64,000 nt of DNA from Ornithinimicrobium cerasi (GTDB lineage Bacteria > Actinomycetota > Actinomycetes > Actinomycetales > Dermatophilaceae): assembly GCF_003702705.1 (NCBI RefSeq), contig NZ_QZMN01000002.1:186001-250000 (forward strand), written 5' to 3'. Numbering within the stretch: position 1 is the stretch's first letter; every line of letters begins with the position of its first letter. Below the pieces are notes generated by a model. That model was not told where the DNA came from. It did not search any database and saw only the letters and a program-made list of their open reading frames with translations. Position numbers and translations under genes: made by a program. This document shows positions 34,059 to 41,009 of this stretch, one piece after another.

Positions 34059-35540
34059 TCAGCGACCCAGCCAGGGCGCCGCCGCGGCCCGGTGCGCCGC
34101 CCGCTTCCCCGGGTCCATCCCGTCCAGCGTCCGCACCGCGAACCCGGCCCTCGGGTTGGCCTCGAACGCCTCGCGGTGGTCCTCGACGAAGCTCCAGTAG
34201 AGCCCGTCCCACGCCTCGCACCACGGGCCCTTCGGCAGGTCGGACATCGTGCGCAGGTAGTTGCTGCCCGACACGTAGGGCTTCGTCGTGATCGCCTCCC
34301 CCGCGGCGAACTGGCTCATCGCGTAGACGTTGGGCACCATCACCCAGTCGTAGGCATCGACGAACATCACCATGAACCAGCGCCACACCTCCCCGGGGTC
34401 GACCCGCTGCAGGCACAGCGCGTTGCCGAGGATCATCAGTCGCTCGATGTGGTGGGCCCACCCGCGCTCGAGCACCCGGCGGATCACCAGGTCCACCGGG
34501 TCGAGCCCGGTCGTGCCGTCCCACCAGCCCTCCGGCAGGGGGCGGGCATGCCGCAGCACGTTGCTCGTGCGCATCCGCCGGCCCCCCAGCCGGTAGGTGC
34601 CGCGCATGTACTCCCGCCACCCGATGAGCTGCCGCACGAACCCCTCGAGACTGGCGAGCTCGACCTCCTGCTCCTCCCCCGCGGTGAGCACCCGGTCGAG
34701 GACCTGGCCGGGGTCGATCAGCCCGCAGTTGAGGGCGGGGCTGAGGGCGGAGTGGAAGAGGACCTCGTGCTCCGCGCTGATCGCGTCCTCGAACGGCCCG
34801 AACTGCGCCAGTCGCTCCTCGAGGAACCGCCGCAGCGCCGCGTCGGCCTCCCCCGGTGACGTCGCCCAGGCGAAGGTCCCCGGGTCGCCGGGGGCGTCGG
34901 GGAAGTGCTCGGCCACCCAGTCGACCGCCTCCGCGACCCGGGTATGCCGTCGCGCCGGTCCCAGGGAGGGGTCCGGCACCGGGTGATTCTTGGGCAGGCG
35001 CCTGCGGTTCTCGGTGTCGAAGGACCAGCGCCCGCCGACGGGTCGGTCGCCGTCCATGAGGACGCCGAGCCGACGCCGCTGCCAGGCGTAGAAGTGCTGC
35101 ATCCGCGGGCTGCCACCGCCGCCGAGCTGCTCGGCGACCTGCGCCCGGGTGGTGAGGAAGGCCGGCGTGTCGAGCACGTCCTCACGTCGCAGCTCGTAGC
35201 CGCCCTCGCGGAGCTGGTCGCGGCAGTCGCGACCCAGCCAGTCGTCCACGACGTCCAGCACCGTGACCCGCTCCGGACGCAGCTTCCCGACCAGCTCGAC
35301 GAGCCCCGCGCCCGACGTCCGGTCGGGCCGTGACTCCACCACGTCGACGTCGAGACCGGACTCCCGCGCCCGGTCGACGAAGCGGCATACCGAGGCGCGG
35401 TGCAGGACGAGCTTGTGCGCGTGGAAGGGGAGCTGGCGGTAGAGGAGGTCGTCCTCGACCACGGCCAGGCGCGTCCCTGGATCGACCTGCAGCTGGGCGG
35501 CGTGCAGCTGGTGCGGGTAGACCAGCCGGACCTCCCTCAT
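34059..35540 (-). CDS. cryptochrome/photolyase family protein (FeS-BCP/PhrB type) lacking typical cluster ligands
   Basis: A 493-residue protein of the deoxyribodipyrimidine photolyase-related family whose model is the (6-4) photolyase PhrB. Supporting segments: the N-terminal Rossmann-like half (VTVLDVVDDWL), MQHFYAWQRRRLG, GGRWSFDTENRR, GWREYMRGTYR (about 314-324), HHIERLMILGNALCL (about 378) and DAYDWVMVPNVYAM, which lines the FAD. Typical members end with paired cysteines after MSD and a CPF before LYW for a [4Fe-4S] cluster. Here that region is NYLRTMSDLPKGPWCEAWD then GLYW, so at least two ligands and some dozen residues are missing. The FAD site looks intact. A leaderless TACAGT promoter precedes it. 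Confidence 0.88.
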   Translation of the reverse strand: MREVRLVYPHQLHAAQLQVDPGTRLAVVEDDLLYRQLPFHAHKLVLHRASVCRFVDRARESGLDVDVVESRPDRTSGAGLVELVGKLRPERVTVLDVVDDWLGRDCRDQLREGGYELRREDVLDTPAFLTTRAQVAEQLGGGGSPRMQHFYAWQRRRLGVLMDGDRPVGGRWSFDTENRRRLPKNHPVPDPSLGPARRHTRVAEAVDWVAEHFPDAPGDPGTFAWATSPGEADAALRRFLEERLAQFGPFEDAISAEHEVLFHSALSPALNCGLIDPGQVLDRVLTAGEEQEVELASLEGFVRQLIGWREYMRGTYRLGGRRMRTSNVLRHARPLPEGWWDGTTGLDPVDLVIRRVLERGWAHHIERLMILGNALCLQRVDPGEVWRWFMVMFVDAYDWVMVPNVYAMSQFAAGEAITTKPYVSGSNYLRTMSDLPKGPWCEAWDGLYWSFVEDHREAFEANPRAGFAVRTLDGMDPGKRAAHRAAAAPWLGR

Positions 35541-35548
35541 GGCGCCTC

Positions 35549-35554
35549 ACTGTA
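35549..35554 (-). promoter_or_regulatory. -10 element TACAGT for the photolyase-family gene
   Basis: TACAGT on the minus strand is eight bases before ATG 35540 with no ribosome-binding site. Confidence 0.45.
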
Positions 35555-35582
35555 GCCACGGCCCCGCACAGCGCGACCGGAG

Positions 35583-35663
35583 CCGTTCCACCGGACGGGC
35601 ACATCGACCGAAACGGTCCCGAACTGCCTGGACAGCGGCAGATGTGCCCGTTCCGCGGAACGG
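35583..35663. repeat. 81-bp inverted-repeat element, copy 2
   Basis: Arms at 35583-35605 and 35641-35663 (both reading GGGCACATC inward) pair at 20 of 23 positions. The right arm itself contains the perfect palindrome CCGTTCCGCGGAACGG. Arms and spacing resemble copy 1, while the loops have diverged. Confidence 0.7.
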
Positions 35664-35675
35664 GCGGGAGGCCTT

Positions 35676-35763
35676 GCCCGGTGCCCGTGGTGGGAGCAGC
35701 ATGGACGTCGCAGAGCTGCGCCCGGTGCCCGTGGTGGGAGCAGCATGGATGTCGCAGAGCTGC
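35676..35763. repeat. 44-bp direct tandem repeat, two copies
   Basis: Positions 35676-35719 and 35720-35763 are identical except for one base (GGACGTCG versus GGATGTCG). The unit contains GTGGTGGGAGCAGCATGG, so each copy has an apparent ribosome-binding-like GGAG and an ATG. The repeat ends 22 bases before the next gene. Confidence 0.8.
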
Positions 35764-35785
35764 GCGCGCTACCGAGGGAGAGACC

Positions 35786-36211
35786 ATGGCCGACCCGATG
35801 CTCGCCGCCCCGGCCGCGCTCTTCGTCGCCGTCTCCGCGTATGCCGCGGCGGTGGCCGTCCAGGAGCCGGTCATTCCCGGCGAGCCGCTGGGGATCCACG
35901 TGCCCGGCACGGTGCGCACCCACCTGCTCCTGGGTCTGGGTTCGGGCGTCTCTGCCCCGTGGCCGATGCCCGTGGCTGCGGCGTGGGCGTCCCTGCGGGG
36001 TGATCCGGGGTCGCCCGCTGCCGCCCGCACGGTGGCCGGCATCGGCGCCGCGCTGATCCTCGGCACCCTCGTCGAGCCGGTCACCTGGGGGCGAAGGCCC
36101 GCCTCTCGCCGGGCGGCAGCCACCGTCCCGCTCCACCTGCTCACGGGCGTGGCGATGGTGTCGGCTGGCACGCACCGCCTGCGTCAGCTCGGGCACCCCG
36201 GCCGAGGGTGA
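35786..36211 (+). CDS. small membrane protein, function unknown
   Basis: A 141-residue protein with about four hydrophobic segments (LFVAVSAYAAAVAV, HLLLGLGSGV, IGAALILGTLVEPV, LLTGVAMVSAG). I do not recognise a family. GAGGGAG five bases before ATG 35786 supports the start. It follows the 44-bp tandem repeat and stands alone between oppositely directed genes. Confidence 0.6.
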   Translation: MADPMLAAPAALFVAVSAYAAAVAVQEPVIPGEPLGIHVPGTVRTHLLLGLGSGVSAPWPMPVAAAWASLRGDPGSPAAARTVAGIGAALILGTLVEPVTWGRRPASRRAAATVPLHLLTGVAMVSAGTHRLRQLGHPGRG

Positions 36212-36305
36212 GAGTCAGCCGGTGACCAGTTCCCGCGCTCGGCGCCCAGGCCAGCTCGGGCCCGGTGAGCCCGGCCGCAGCGCGGGGCTGCCTACCGCCG
36301 GCGGG

Positions 36306-36695
36306 TCAGGCCTTGACCGCCAGCACCGGTGCGTCGGCGTCGAGCAGGATCTGCTGGGCCGTGCTCCCGAAGATGAGCTTGCCGGTCGGGCTGCGGCGCC
36401 GCAGGCCGATGACGATGACGCTGGCGTCGTGCTTGGTGGCCAGCGCGACCACGTCCGCCGCGGGGTTCGGGCCGTTCCCTCTCGTCTCCAGCGTGAAGGG
36501 CACGCCCGACTCTCCCAGCATGGCCTCGAGCTCGTCGAGGTCCTCCTGGGTCGCGAATCGGGGGTCGACAGGGGCGTCGCCCCGCGTGGTGTTGAGCACG
36601 ACGAGGTCCTCGCCCCGCCGGCTTGCCTCGTCCAGCGCCGCGCGCACCGCGGCGCGGCCCTCCGCCGTCGGCACGAAACCGCAGACCACGGTCAT
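36306..36695 (-). CDS. universal stress protein
   Basis: A 129-residue UspA-fold protein. It starts directly with strand 1 (MTVVCGFVPTAEGRAA) and closes with the ATP-binding loop GLRRRSPTGKLIFGSTAQ (about 97-114), matching the G-2x-G-9x-G-S/T pattern. Members of this type bind ATP and are induced by stress or starvation. The distance to the divergent thioesterase gene is 144 bases. Confidence 0.9.
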   Translation of the reverse strand: MTVVCGFVPTAEGRAAVRAALDEASRRGEDLVVLNTTRGDAPVDPRFATQEDLDELEAMLGESGVPFTLETRGNGPNPAADVVALATKHDASVIVIGLRRRSPTGKLIFGSTAQQILLDADAPVLAVKA

Positions 36696-36827
36696 GGCTT
36701 TTCCTCTCGTTGACGACGAACAGCACCACGAGCAGCGTATAGACCACCGCCGGCGAACAGGGTGGGACCGCTCGGCGGCGATGCAGGGTCAGGACCGAGG
36801 TCCCCCTCAGGGGGCGGGTCTGCGGCA

Positions 36828-36833
36828 TACCCT
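36828..36833 (+). promoter_or_regulatory. -10 element TACCCT, leaderless start of the thioesterase
   Basis: TACCCT is six bases before GTG 36840. The box is embedded in a GGCATACC copy of the heptamer that recurs through the window. Confidence 0.5.
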
Positions 36834-36839
36834 GAGCCC

Positions 36840-37769
36840 GTGGCCGACCCCGAGATCACGTTGCGCTTCCTGGCCGCCCCGACCGACGCCGGCCAGTCCG
36901 GCAGCGTGAGCGCCGGGCGGGTGCTGGAGTGGATCGACAAGGCCGGGTATGCCGCGGCCGCCCGGTGGAGCGGGGGGTACACGGTCACCGCCTACGTCGG
37001 CAACGTGCGGTTCAGCCGGCCGGTCGAGGTGGGGGACCTCGTGGAGGCGCGGGCGCGGGTCGTCCAGACGGGCCGCTCCAGCATGCACGTCACGGTCCAG
37101 GTCAGCTCCGGGCCGCCGACCACCGGCGGGCTCGAGCCGGCGACGCAGTGCCTGATGATCTTCGTGGCGGTGGACGGCGAGGGGCGGTCGACACCGGTGC
37201 CGACGCTCGAGCCGCGGTCGATGGAGGAGCGGCTGCTGGCGCAGTGGGCGCAGCGCCGCACCGAGCTGCGGGAGCAGGTGCAGGCCGCGATGGAACGGCA
37301 GACGTACAGCGGGGAGGGGACCGCGCCCCGGGAGGTGCTGCGCTTCCTCGCCGCCCCGACGGACGTCAACTGGGGCGGCAAGGTGCACGGCGGCATCGTC
37401 ATGCGGTGGATCGACGAGGCGGCCCACGTCCTCGTGACGCAGTGGACGCACGACCCGCGCAACGTGGCGATCTTCACCGGCGGCGTGCGTTTCTACCGGC
37501 CGCTGCGCATCGGCGACCTCGTCGAGGTCGAGGCGCGGCTGCTGCACACCGGCGACCACGCCGTCCACGTCGGCGTGCACGTGCGCTCCGGGGACCCGGC
37601 GACCGGTGAGCTGGCCCTGACGACCTTCTGCCGGACGGTCTTCGTCGTGCTCGACGAGGAGCGACGGGCGGCGACGGTGCCGCGCTGGGAGCCGGTCAGC
37701 GACGAGGACAAGGCGCTGGACGCGCACGCGGTCGAGCTGGTGACGCTGCGGGAGCGGTTCGGCGACTGA
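36840..37769 (+). CDS. double-hotdog acyl-CoA thioesterase
   Basis: A 309-residue protein with two hotdog domains (about 1-125 and 165-290). Both begin with the same phrase, LRFLAAPTDAG or LRFLAAPTDVN, which shows an internal duplication. The second domain has the family's VHGGIVMRWIDEAA motif. In the first the same position reads SVSAGRVLEWIDKAG, so the conserved HGG is lost and this half is probably structural. The enzyme would release free acids from acyl-CoA. GTG 36840 is set by the leaderless -10 box and follows no closer gene. Confidence 0.87.
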   Translation: MADPEITLRFLAAPTDAGQSGSVSAGRVLEWIDKAGYAAAARWSGGYTVTAYVGNVRFSRPVEVGDLVEARARVVQTGRSSMHVTVQVSSGPPTTGGLEPATQCLMIFVAVDGEGRSTPVPTLEPRSMEERLLAQWAQRRTELREQVQAAMERQTYSGEGTAPREVLRFLAAPTDVNWGGKVHGGIVMRWIDEAAHVLVTQWTHDPRNVAIFTGGVRFYRPLRIGDLVEVEARLLHTGDHAVHVGVHVRSGDPATGELALTTFCRTVFVVLDEERRAATVPRWEPVSDEDKALDAHAVELVTLRERFGD

Positions 37770-37814
37770 GGGGTGGCGGGCGGGGGAGTGGCGGGCGGAC
37801 GGGGTCAGGACCGG

Positions 37815-37834
37815 ATATCGCGGATCGTCGATCA
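37815..37834. repeat. dispersed 20-bp repeat, copy 1
   Basis: ATATCGCGGATCGTCGATCA occurs here and, in the same orientation, at 42803-42822. Both copies lie just beyond the 3' end of a minus-strand gene. The motif is partly dyad-symmetric (ATCG...CGAT). Confidence 0.7.
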
Positions 37835-37866
37835 GCCGGGGCGGGCAGGGGCTGGTCCCCCGGCGG

Positions 37867-39105
37867 TCAGGAGCCCAGGCTTGCCAGCCGCTCCTCCAGG
37901 TGCGCCCGCTCGGACGCGTTGCGGCACAAGGCGAGCGCCTCGGCATACGCCTCCCGCGCACCGCGCGCCTCCCCCGCCCGGGCCAGCAGCTCGGCCCGCA
38001 CCGCAGCGACCCGGTGGCTGCCGGGCAGCTCCACCCCCTCCAGCGCGAGCAGACCCTCCCGCGGACCGCGGCTCTCGGCGACGGCGACCGCCCGACCGAG
38101 CCGCGCGGCGGCACCGGGCTCGATCTCGAGCAGCTGGTCGTAGTGCGCCACCACCCGGTCCCACCGGGTCCGCTCCGCGCTGGGGGCGGTCGCGTGCTGG
38201 GCCGCGATCCGCGCCTGCACGAGGTATGACGCAGCCCGGGCCGGGAGCGGACCGGCCAGTCTGGAGGACCCGAGCAGCGCGACCGCCTCGGCGATCTCGT
38301 CGTGGCGCCAGCGGCTGCGGTCCTGGTCCGGCAGAAGCACGAGCCGCCCGTCGTGGCCGGTGCGCGCGTCCCGCCGGGAGTGCTGCAGCAGGACGAGGGC
38401 GAGCAGCGCGGTGAGCACCGGCTCCCCCGGCCGGAGGTCGAGAACCACCCGGACGAGCCGCACCGCCTCCCCGGCGAGCTCGGCACGGAGCAGGTCGGGA
38501 CCGCTGCCGGGGGCGTAGCCCGCGGTGAACGCGAGGTAGGCGGTCTGTGCGACGACCTCGAGCCGCGAGGGCAGCTGGTCGGCCCCGGGCACGGCGAACG
38601 GGATGCCCGCGGTGACGATCTTGCGCTTGGCGCGGGTCAGCCGGGCCGCCATCGTCGGCTCGGGCACGAGGAAGAGCCGCGCGATGTCGGGCGTGCTGAC
38701 GCCCAGGACGAGACGGAGGGCCAGCGCGCTCGCGGCCTCGGGCGCGAGGGCGGGGTGGGTGCACATCAGCACGAGGCGCAGCAGGTCGTCCTCGACGAGG
38801 TCGCCCGGGTCGGCCATCGGGCCCGGGCCGTGGCGATGCGCGTCGGGGACGAGAAGCGGCGCCTTCCGCTGCGCCACCGCCTCGACGCGCAACCGGTCCA
38901 CGAGCCGGCGGCGGGCGACGGTGACCAACCACCCGCGCGGGTTGGACGGCATACCCTCCGCGTCCCACTGCCGTGCGGCGGCCTCGACCGCGTCGCCCAG
39001 CGCGTCCTCGACGAGGTCGAGGCGGCCGGAGCGCGCGAGGAGCAGGGACACCAGGCGCCCCCACTCCTCGCGCACCACCCGGGCGAGCTCCTGCGACGCC
39101 TCCAC
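37867..39105 (-). CDS. ECF42-type RNA polymerase sigma factor
   Basis: A 412-residue sigma factor. Sigma-70 region 2 (about 10-75, LVEDALGDAVEAAARQW, then NPRGWLVTVARRRLVDRLR) and region 4 (about 105-165, TPDIARLFLVPEPTMAARLTRAKRKI) are followed by a long C-terminal extension of about 230 residues with helical TPR-like repeats. This, with the DGPF/YCII-like protein next door, is the ECF42 arrangement. In that group the C-terminal extension replaces an anti-sigma factor as the control element (established knowledge). It starts at GTG 39105, six bases after the YciI-like stop. Confidence 0.9.
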   Translation of the reverse strand: MEASQELARVVREEWGRLVSLLLARSGRLDLVEDALGDAVEAAARQWDAEGMPSNPRGWLVTVARRRLVDRLRVEAVAQRKAPLLVPDAHRHGPGPMADPGDLVEDDLLRLVLMCTHPALAPEAASALALRLVLGVSTPDIARLFLVPEPTMAARLTRAKRKIVTAGIPFAVPGADQLPSRLEVVAQTAYLAFTAGYAPGSGPDLLRAELAGEAVRLVRVVLDLRPGEPVLTALLALVLLQHSRRDARTGHDGRLVLLPDQDRSRWRHDEIAEAVALLGSSRLAGPLPARAASYLVQARIAAQHATAPSAERTRWDRVVAHYDQLLEIEPGAAARLGRAVAVAESRGPREGLLALEGVELPGSHRVAAVRAELLARAGEARGAREAYAEALALCRNASERAHLEERLASLGS

Positions 39106-39110
39106 GGCCC

Positions 39111-39464
39111 TCAGTAGGGGTCGACGACGGGGCTGACCTGGATGTCGTACGGCGGCAGCAGCTGCAGCAGGTCGATCACGACGTCGAGGTCGGGTGCGTC
39201 GAGGAGGTAGAAGCCGCCGAGCTGCTCCACGGCCTCCGCGAACGGGCCGTCGGTGAGCGTGCGCACCCCGCCGCGGGTGCGGACGACGGTCGCGGTGTCA
39301 CCGGGCCCCAACGCCTCGCCGGCGAGGATCTGCACCCCCTCCCGCGCGGCGCAGGCGGCGCCGAACTCCTCGAACTGCCGGATGACGTCCGCCTGCTGCT
39401 CCTCGGTGTGGTCGGCCCAGGCGGGCAGCTCGCCGTCGGCCATGAGCAGGACGAGGTACTTCAT
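39111..39464 (-). CDS. DGPF/YCII-related protein, ECF42 partner
   Basis: A 117-residue protein with the DGPF motif (TDGPFAEAVEQLGGFYLLDA, about 71-90) that names the family, in a ferredoxin-like fold. Genes of this kind are found next to ECF42 sigma factors and are often their targets; the biochemical function is unsettled. ATG 39464 overlaps the stop of a ten-codon leader ORF as ATGA. It lies upstream of the sigma gene in the same operon. Confidence 0.88.
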   Translation of the reverse strand: MKYLVLLMADGELPAWADHTEEQQADVIRQFEEFGAACAAREGVQILAGEALGPGDTATVVRTRGGVRTLTDGPFAEAVEQLGGFYLLDAPDLDVVIDLLQLLPPYDIQVSPVVDPY

Positions 39465-39493
39465 GCCCGCCTCCCGGTCGTGAGGTCCGTCAT
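39461..39493 (-). CDS. ten-residue leader ORF coupled to the DGPF gene
   Basis: ATG 39493 has GGAGGAG a few bases upstream, codes for MTDLTTGRRA and ends in TGA overlapping ATG 39464 (ATGA). It repeats the layout of the 12873 mini-ORF: ten codons, four-base overlap. Whether the peptide matters or only the coupling does cannot be seen. Confidence 0.35.
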   Translation of the reverse strand: MTDLTTGRRA

Positions 39494-39717
39494 CGGTCTC
39501 TCCTCCTGCCTGGCCGCGCCGGTTGCGACCTCATGAGCATGTCGGACGGGAGCACCCCGGATCGACAGGGCACGCGTGGGAGTTTCCGGGCGAAGCCGCT
39601 GGGCGCGGAGGTCGGCCCCGGGGGTGGGCGCGGGGTGGGCGTGTATCCAGCCCTCCCCGCCGACCTCTATCCCACCAGACTCCGGCAGGGGGCCGGAGCA
39701 GGGAGAAGGGGCATGAC

Positions 39718-40188
39718 ATGTGGACTCCAGAGTCCTTCCCCGGCGCTGACAAGGTGCCGTGGCAGCTGCTGATCAGGGCGCGCTACGTGCGCGAGGTGGA
39801 CGCGTTCGTCGCGAGCACGATCGTGGGCCAGGTGGCGCACGTCGCCTCGCTCGACGACGCCGCCCGCGTGGCCACGGCCGCGGCGGAGGCGATGCGGGCG
39901 ATGCCCGCCGAGCGGCTCAGCCGCACCGCGCGCGGCGACGCGCTCCTCGCCGTGGCCGACTTCATCGACATCTGCCCGCCGTGGCCGTGGCCCTGGCCGT
40001 GGCCGTGGCCGGGCCCCTGGCCGGGTCCGTGGCCGTGGTTCGAGGGCCGGGAGAACCCGTTCGAGAAGATCGGGTCCCCCTACCAGGGCATCGTGCTCGA
40101 GGGGGCGCTCGACCTCCTCGGCCGTGCGGGCAGCCCGCAGCTGCAGGAGCAGCTGGGCGGAGTGCTCAAGGAGCTCGGCCAGCTCTGA
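39718..40188 (+). CDS. hypothetical protein with a Pro-Trp repeat
   Basis: A 156-residue soluble protein of unknown function. Residues about 1-85 and 110-156 look like normal helical sequence (WQLLIRARYVREVDAFVAST; LEGALDLLGRAGSPQLQEQL). Between them (about 87-107) lies an alternating Pro-Trp tract, (PW)5-PG-PW-PG-PWPW, encoded by repeated CCGTGG/CCCTGG. There is no signal peptide. GGGAGAAGGGG stands before ATG 39718. A 14-bp hairpin at 40205 ends the unit. I know of no family with this tract. Confidence 0.7.
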   Translation: MWTPESFPGADKVPWQLLIRARYVREVDAFVASTIVGQVAHVASLDDAARVATAAAEAMRAMPAERLSRTARGDALLAVADFIDICPPWPWPWPWPWPGPWPGPWPWFEGRENPFEKIGSPYQGIVLEGALDLLGRAGSPQLQEQLGGVLKELGQL

Positions 40189-40204
40189 ACGACGCTCCGG
40201 TATG

Positions 40205-40237
40205 CGGTGCGGGCACCCTCGGGGGGTGCCCGCACCG
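40205..40237 (+). terminator. strong hairpin terminator
   Basis: CGGTGCGGGCACCC and GGGTGCCCGCACCG pair perfectly over 14 bases with a five-base loop, 17 bases after the Pro-Trp gene stop. No T-tract follows. Confidence 0.7.
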
Positions 40238-40249
40238 TCCGCGTCGGCG

Positions 40250-40345
40250 GGGGCGGGCGTCGAGCTGCGGGGGCGGGGGCCGAGCTGCGGGGCGGGCGGC
40301 GAGCTGCGGGCGGCGGGCGCCGCCGACGAAGGTCTCCCGACGGCG
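40250..40345. repeat. GC-rich direct repeats
   Basis: Three copies of a GGGCG-N-CGAGCTGCGGG unit follow one another, between the hairpin terminator and the next promoter. Nothing else is seen in this gap. Confidence 0.45.
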
Positions 40346-40357
40346 GGCTGCTGGTCG

Positions 40358-40363
40358 TAGGCT
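40358..40363 (+). promoter_or_regulatory. -10 element TAGGCT, leaderless start of the DUF1761 gene
   Basis: TAGGCT is six bases before GTG 40370. Confidence 0.45.
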
Positions 40364-40369
40364 GCGCGC

Positions 40370-40798
40370 GTGACCGTTCCCGAGATCAACTACCTCGCCG
40401 TCGTCGGCGCCGTCGTCGCCTCCATGGTCGTGGGCTTCGTCTACTACCACCCAAAGGTGATGGGCAGCCGCTGGATGCGCGCCATCGGTCACGACGAGGA
40501 GTCGATGAGCGGCGGGGCCGGCAGCTGGGTCTACGGCGTGGTGCTCGTCTCCAGCTTCGTCACCGCCTGGGTGCTCGCCGGCGCCGCGTGGCTGGCGCAG
40601 CAGTTCTACGGCGGGTCGTTCCTCGTCAACTCGCTCGTCACCGGGCTCATCCTGTGGCTGGGGTTCACCGCTGCCCGGGTCGTGGTGCACGACGGCTTCG
40701 ACCCGCGCGGCTTCCGGGTGACGCCCTACACGCTGCTCAACGGGTTCGTCACCGTGCTGGCGATGGCGCTCGTCATCGGGCTGCTGCCCCCCGGCTGA
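40370..40798 (+). CDS. DUF1761 family membrane protein
   Basis: A 142-residue protein with four hydrophobic helices. INYLAVVGAVVASMVVGFVYY and KVMGSRWM at the start are the DUF1761 hallmark, and the closing NGFVTVLAMALVIGLL is the last helix. The function of the family is unknown. It is a single gene with its own leaderless promoter and ends in a repeat-rich terminator region shared with convergent rnj. Confidence 0.85.
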   Translation: MTVPEINYLAVVGAVVASMVVGFVYYHPKVMGSRWMRAIGHDEESMSGGAGSWVYGVVLVSSFVTAWVLAGAAWLAQQFYGGSFLVNSLVTGLILWLGFTAARVVVHDGFDPRGFRVTPYTLLNGFVTVLAMALVIGLLPPG

Positions 40799-40814
40799 CC
40801 CCGCGCCGGCGTCC

Positions 40815-40920
40815 GTGCGTGGCTGTCGTGTCCGCTCGCGGCTGCGGCGATGCCTGTGCGTGGCTGTCGTGTCCGCTCGCGGCTGCGGCGAAGCCTGTGC
40901 GCGGCTGTCGTGTCACGCTC
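40815..40920. repeat. 41-bp tandem repeat, 2.6 copies
   Basis: Units 40815-40855 and 40856-40896 differ by one base; a partial third copy runs to 40920. Each contains GTGGCTGTCGTGTCCGCTCG. The third copy supplies the left arm of the hairpin that follows. Confidence 0.8.
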
Positions 40921-40958
40921 GTCGCCCTGGCGTTGCTCGTGACACGACAGCCCCGCAC
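40897..40958. terminator. bidirectional hairpin between DUF1761 and rnj
   Basis: GTGCGCGGCTGTCGTGTCAC (40897-40916) and GTGACACGACAGCCCCGCAC (40939-40958) pair at 19 of 20 positions around a 22-base loop. The stem sits between convergent genes and can work in both directions. Confidence 0.65.
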
Positions 40959-41009
40959 AGCGATGTGTTCGCGGCGCTGCGCCGGACCACGGGGGTCAGG
41001 CGCGGGCGG

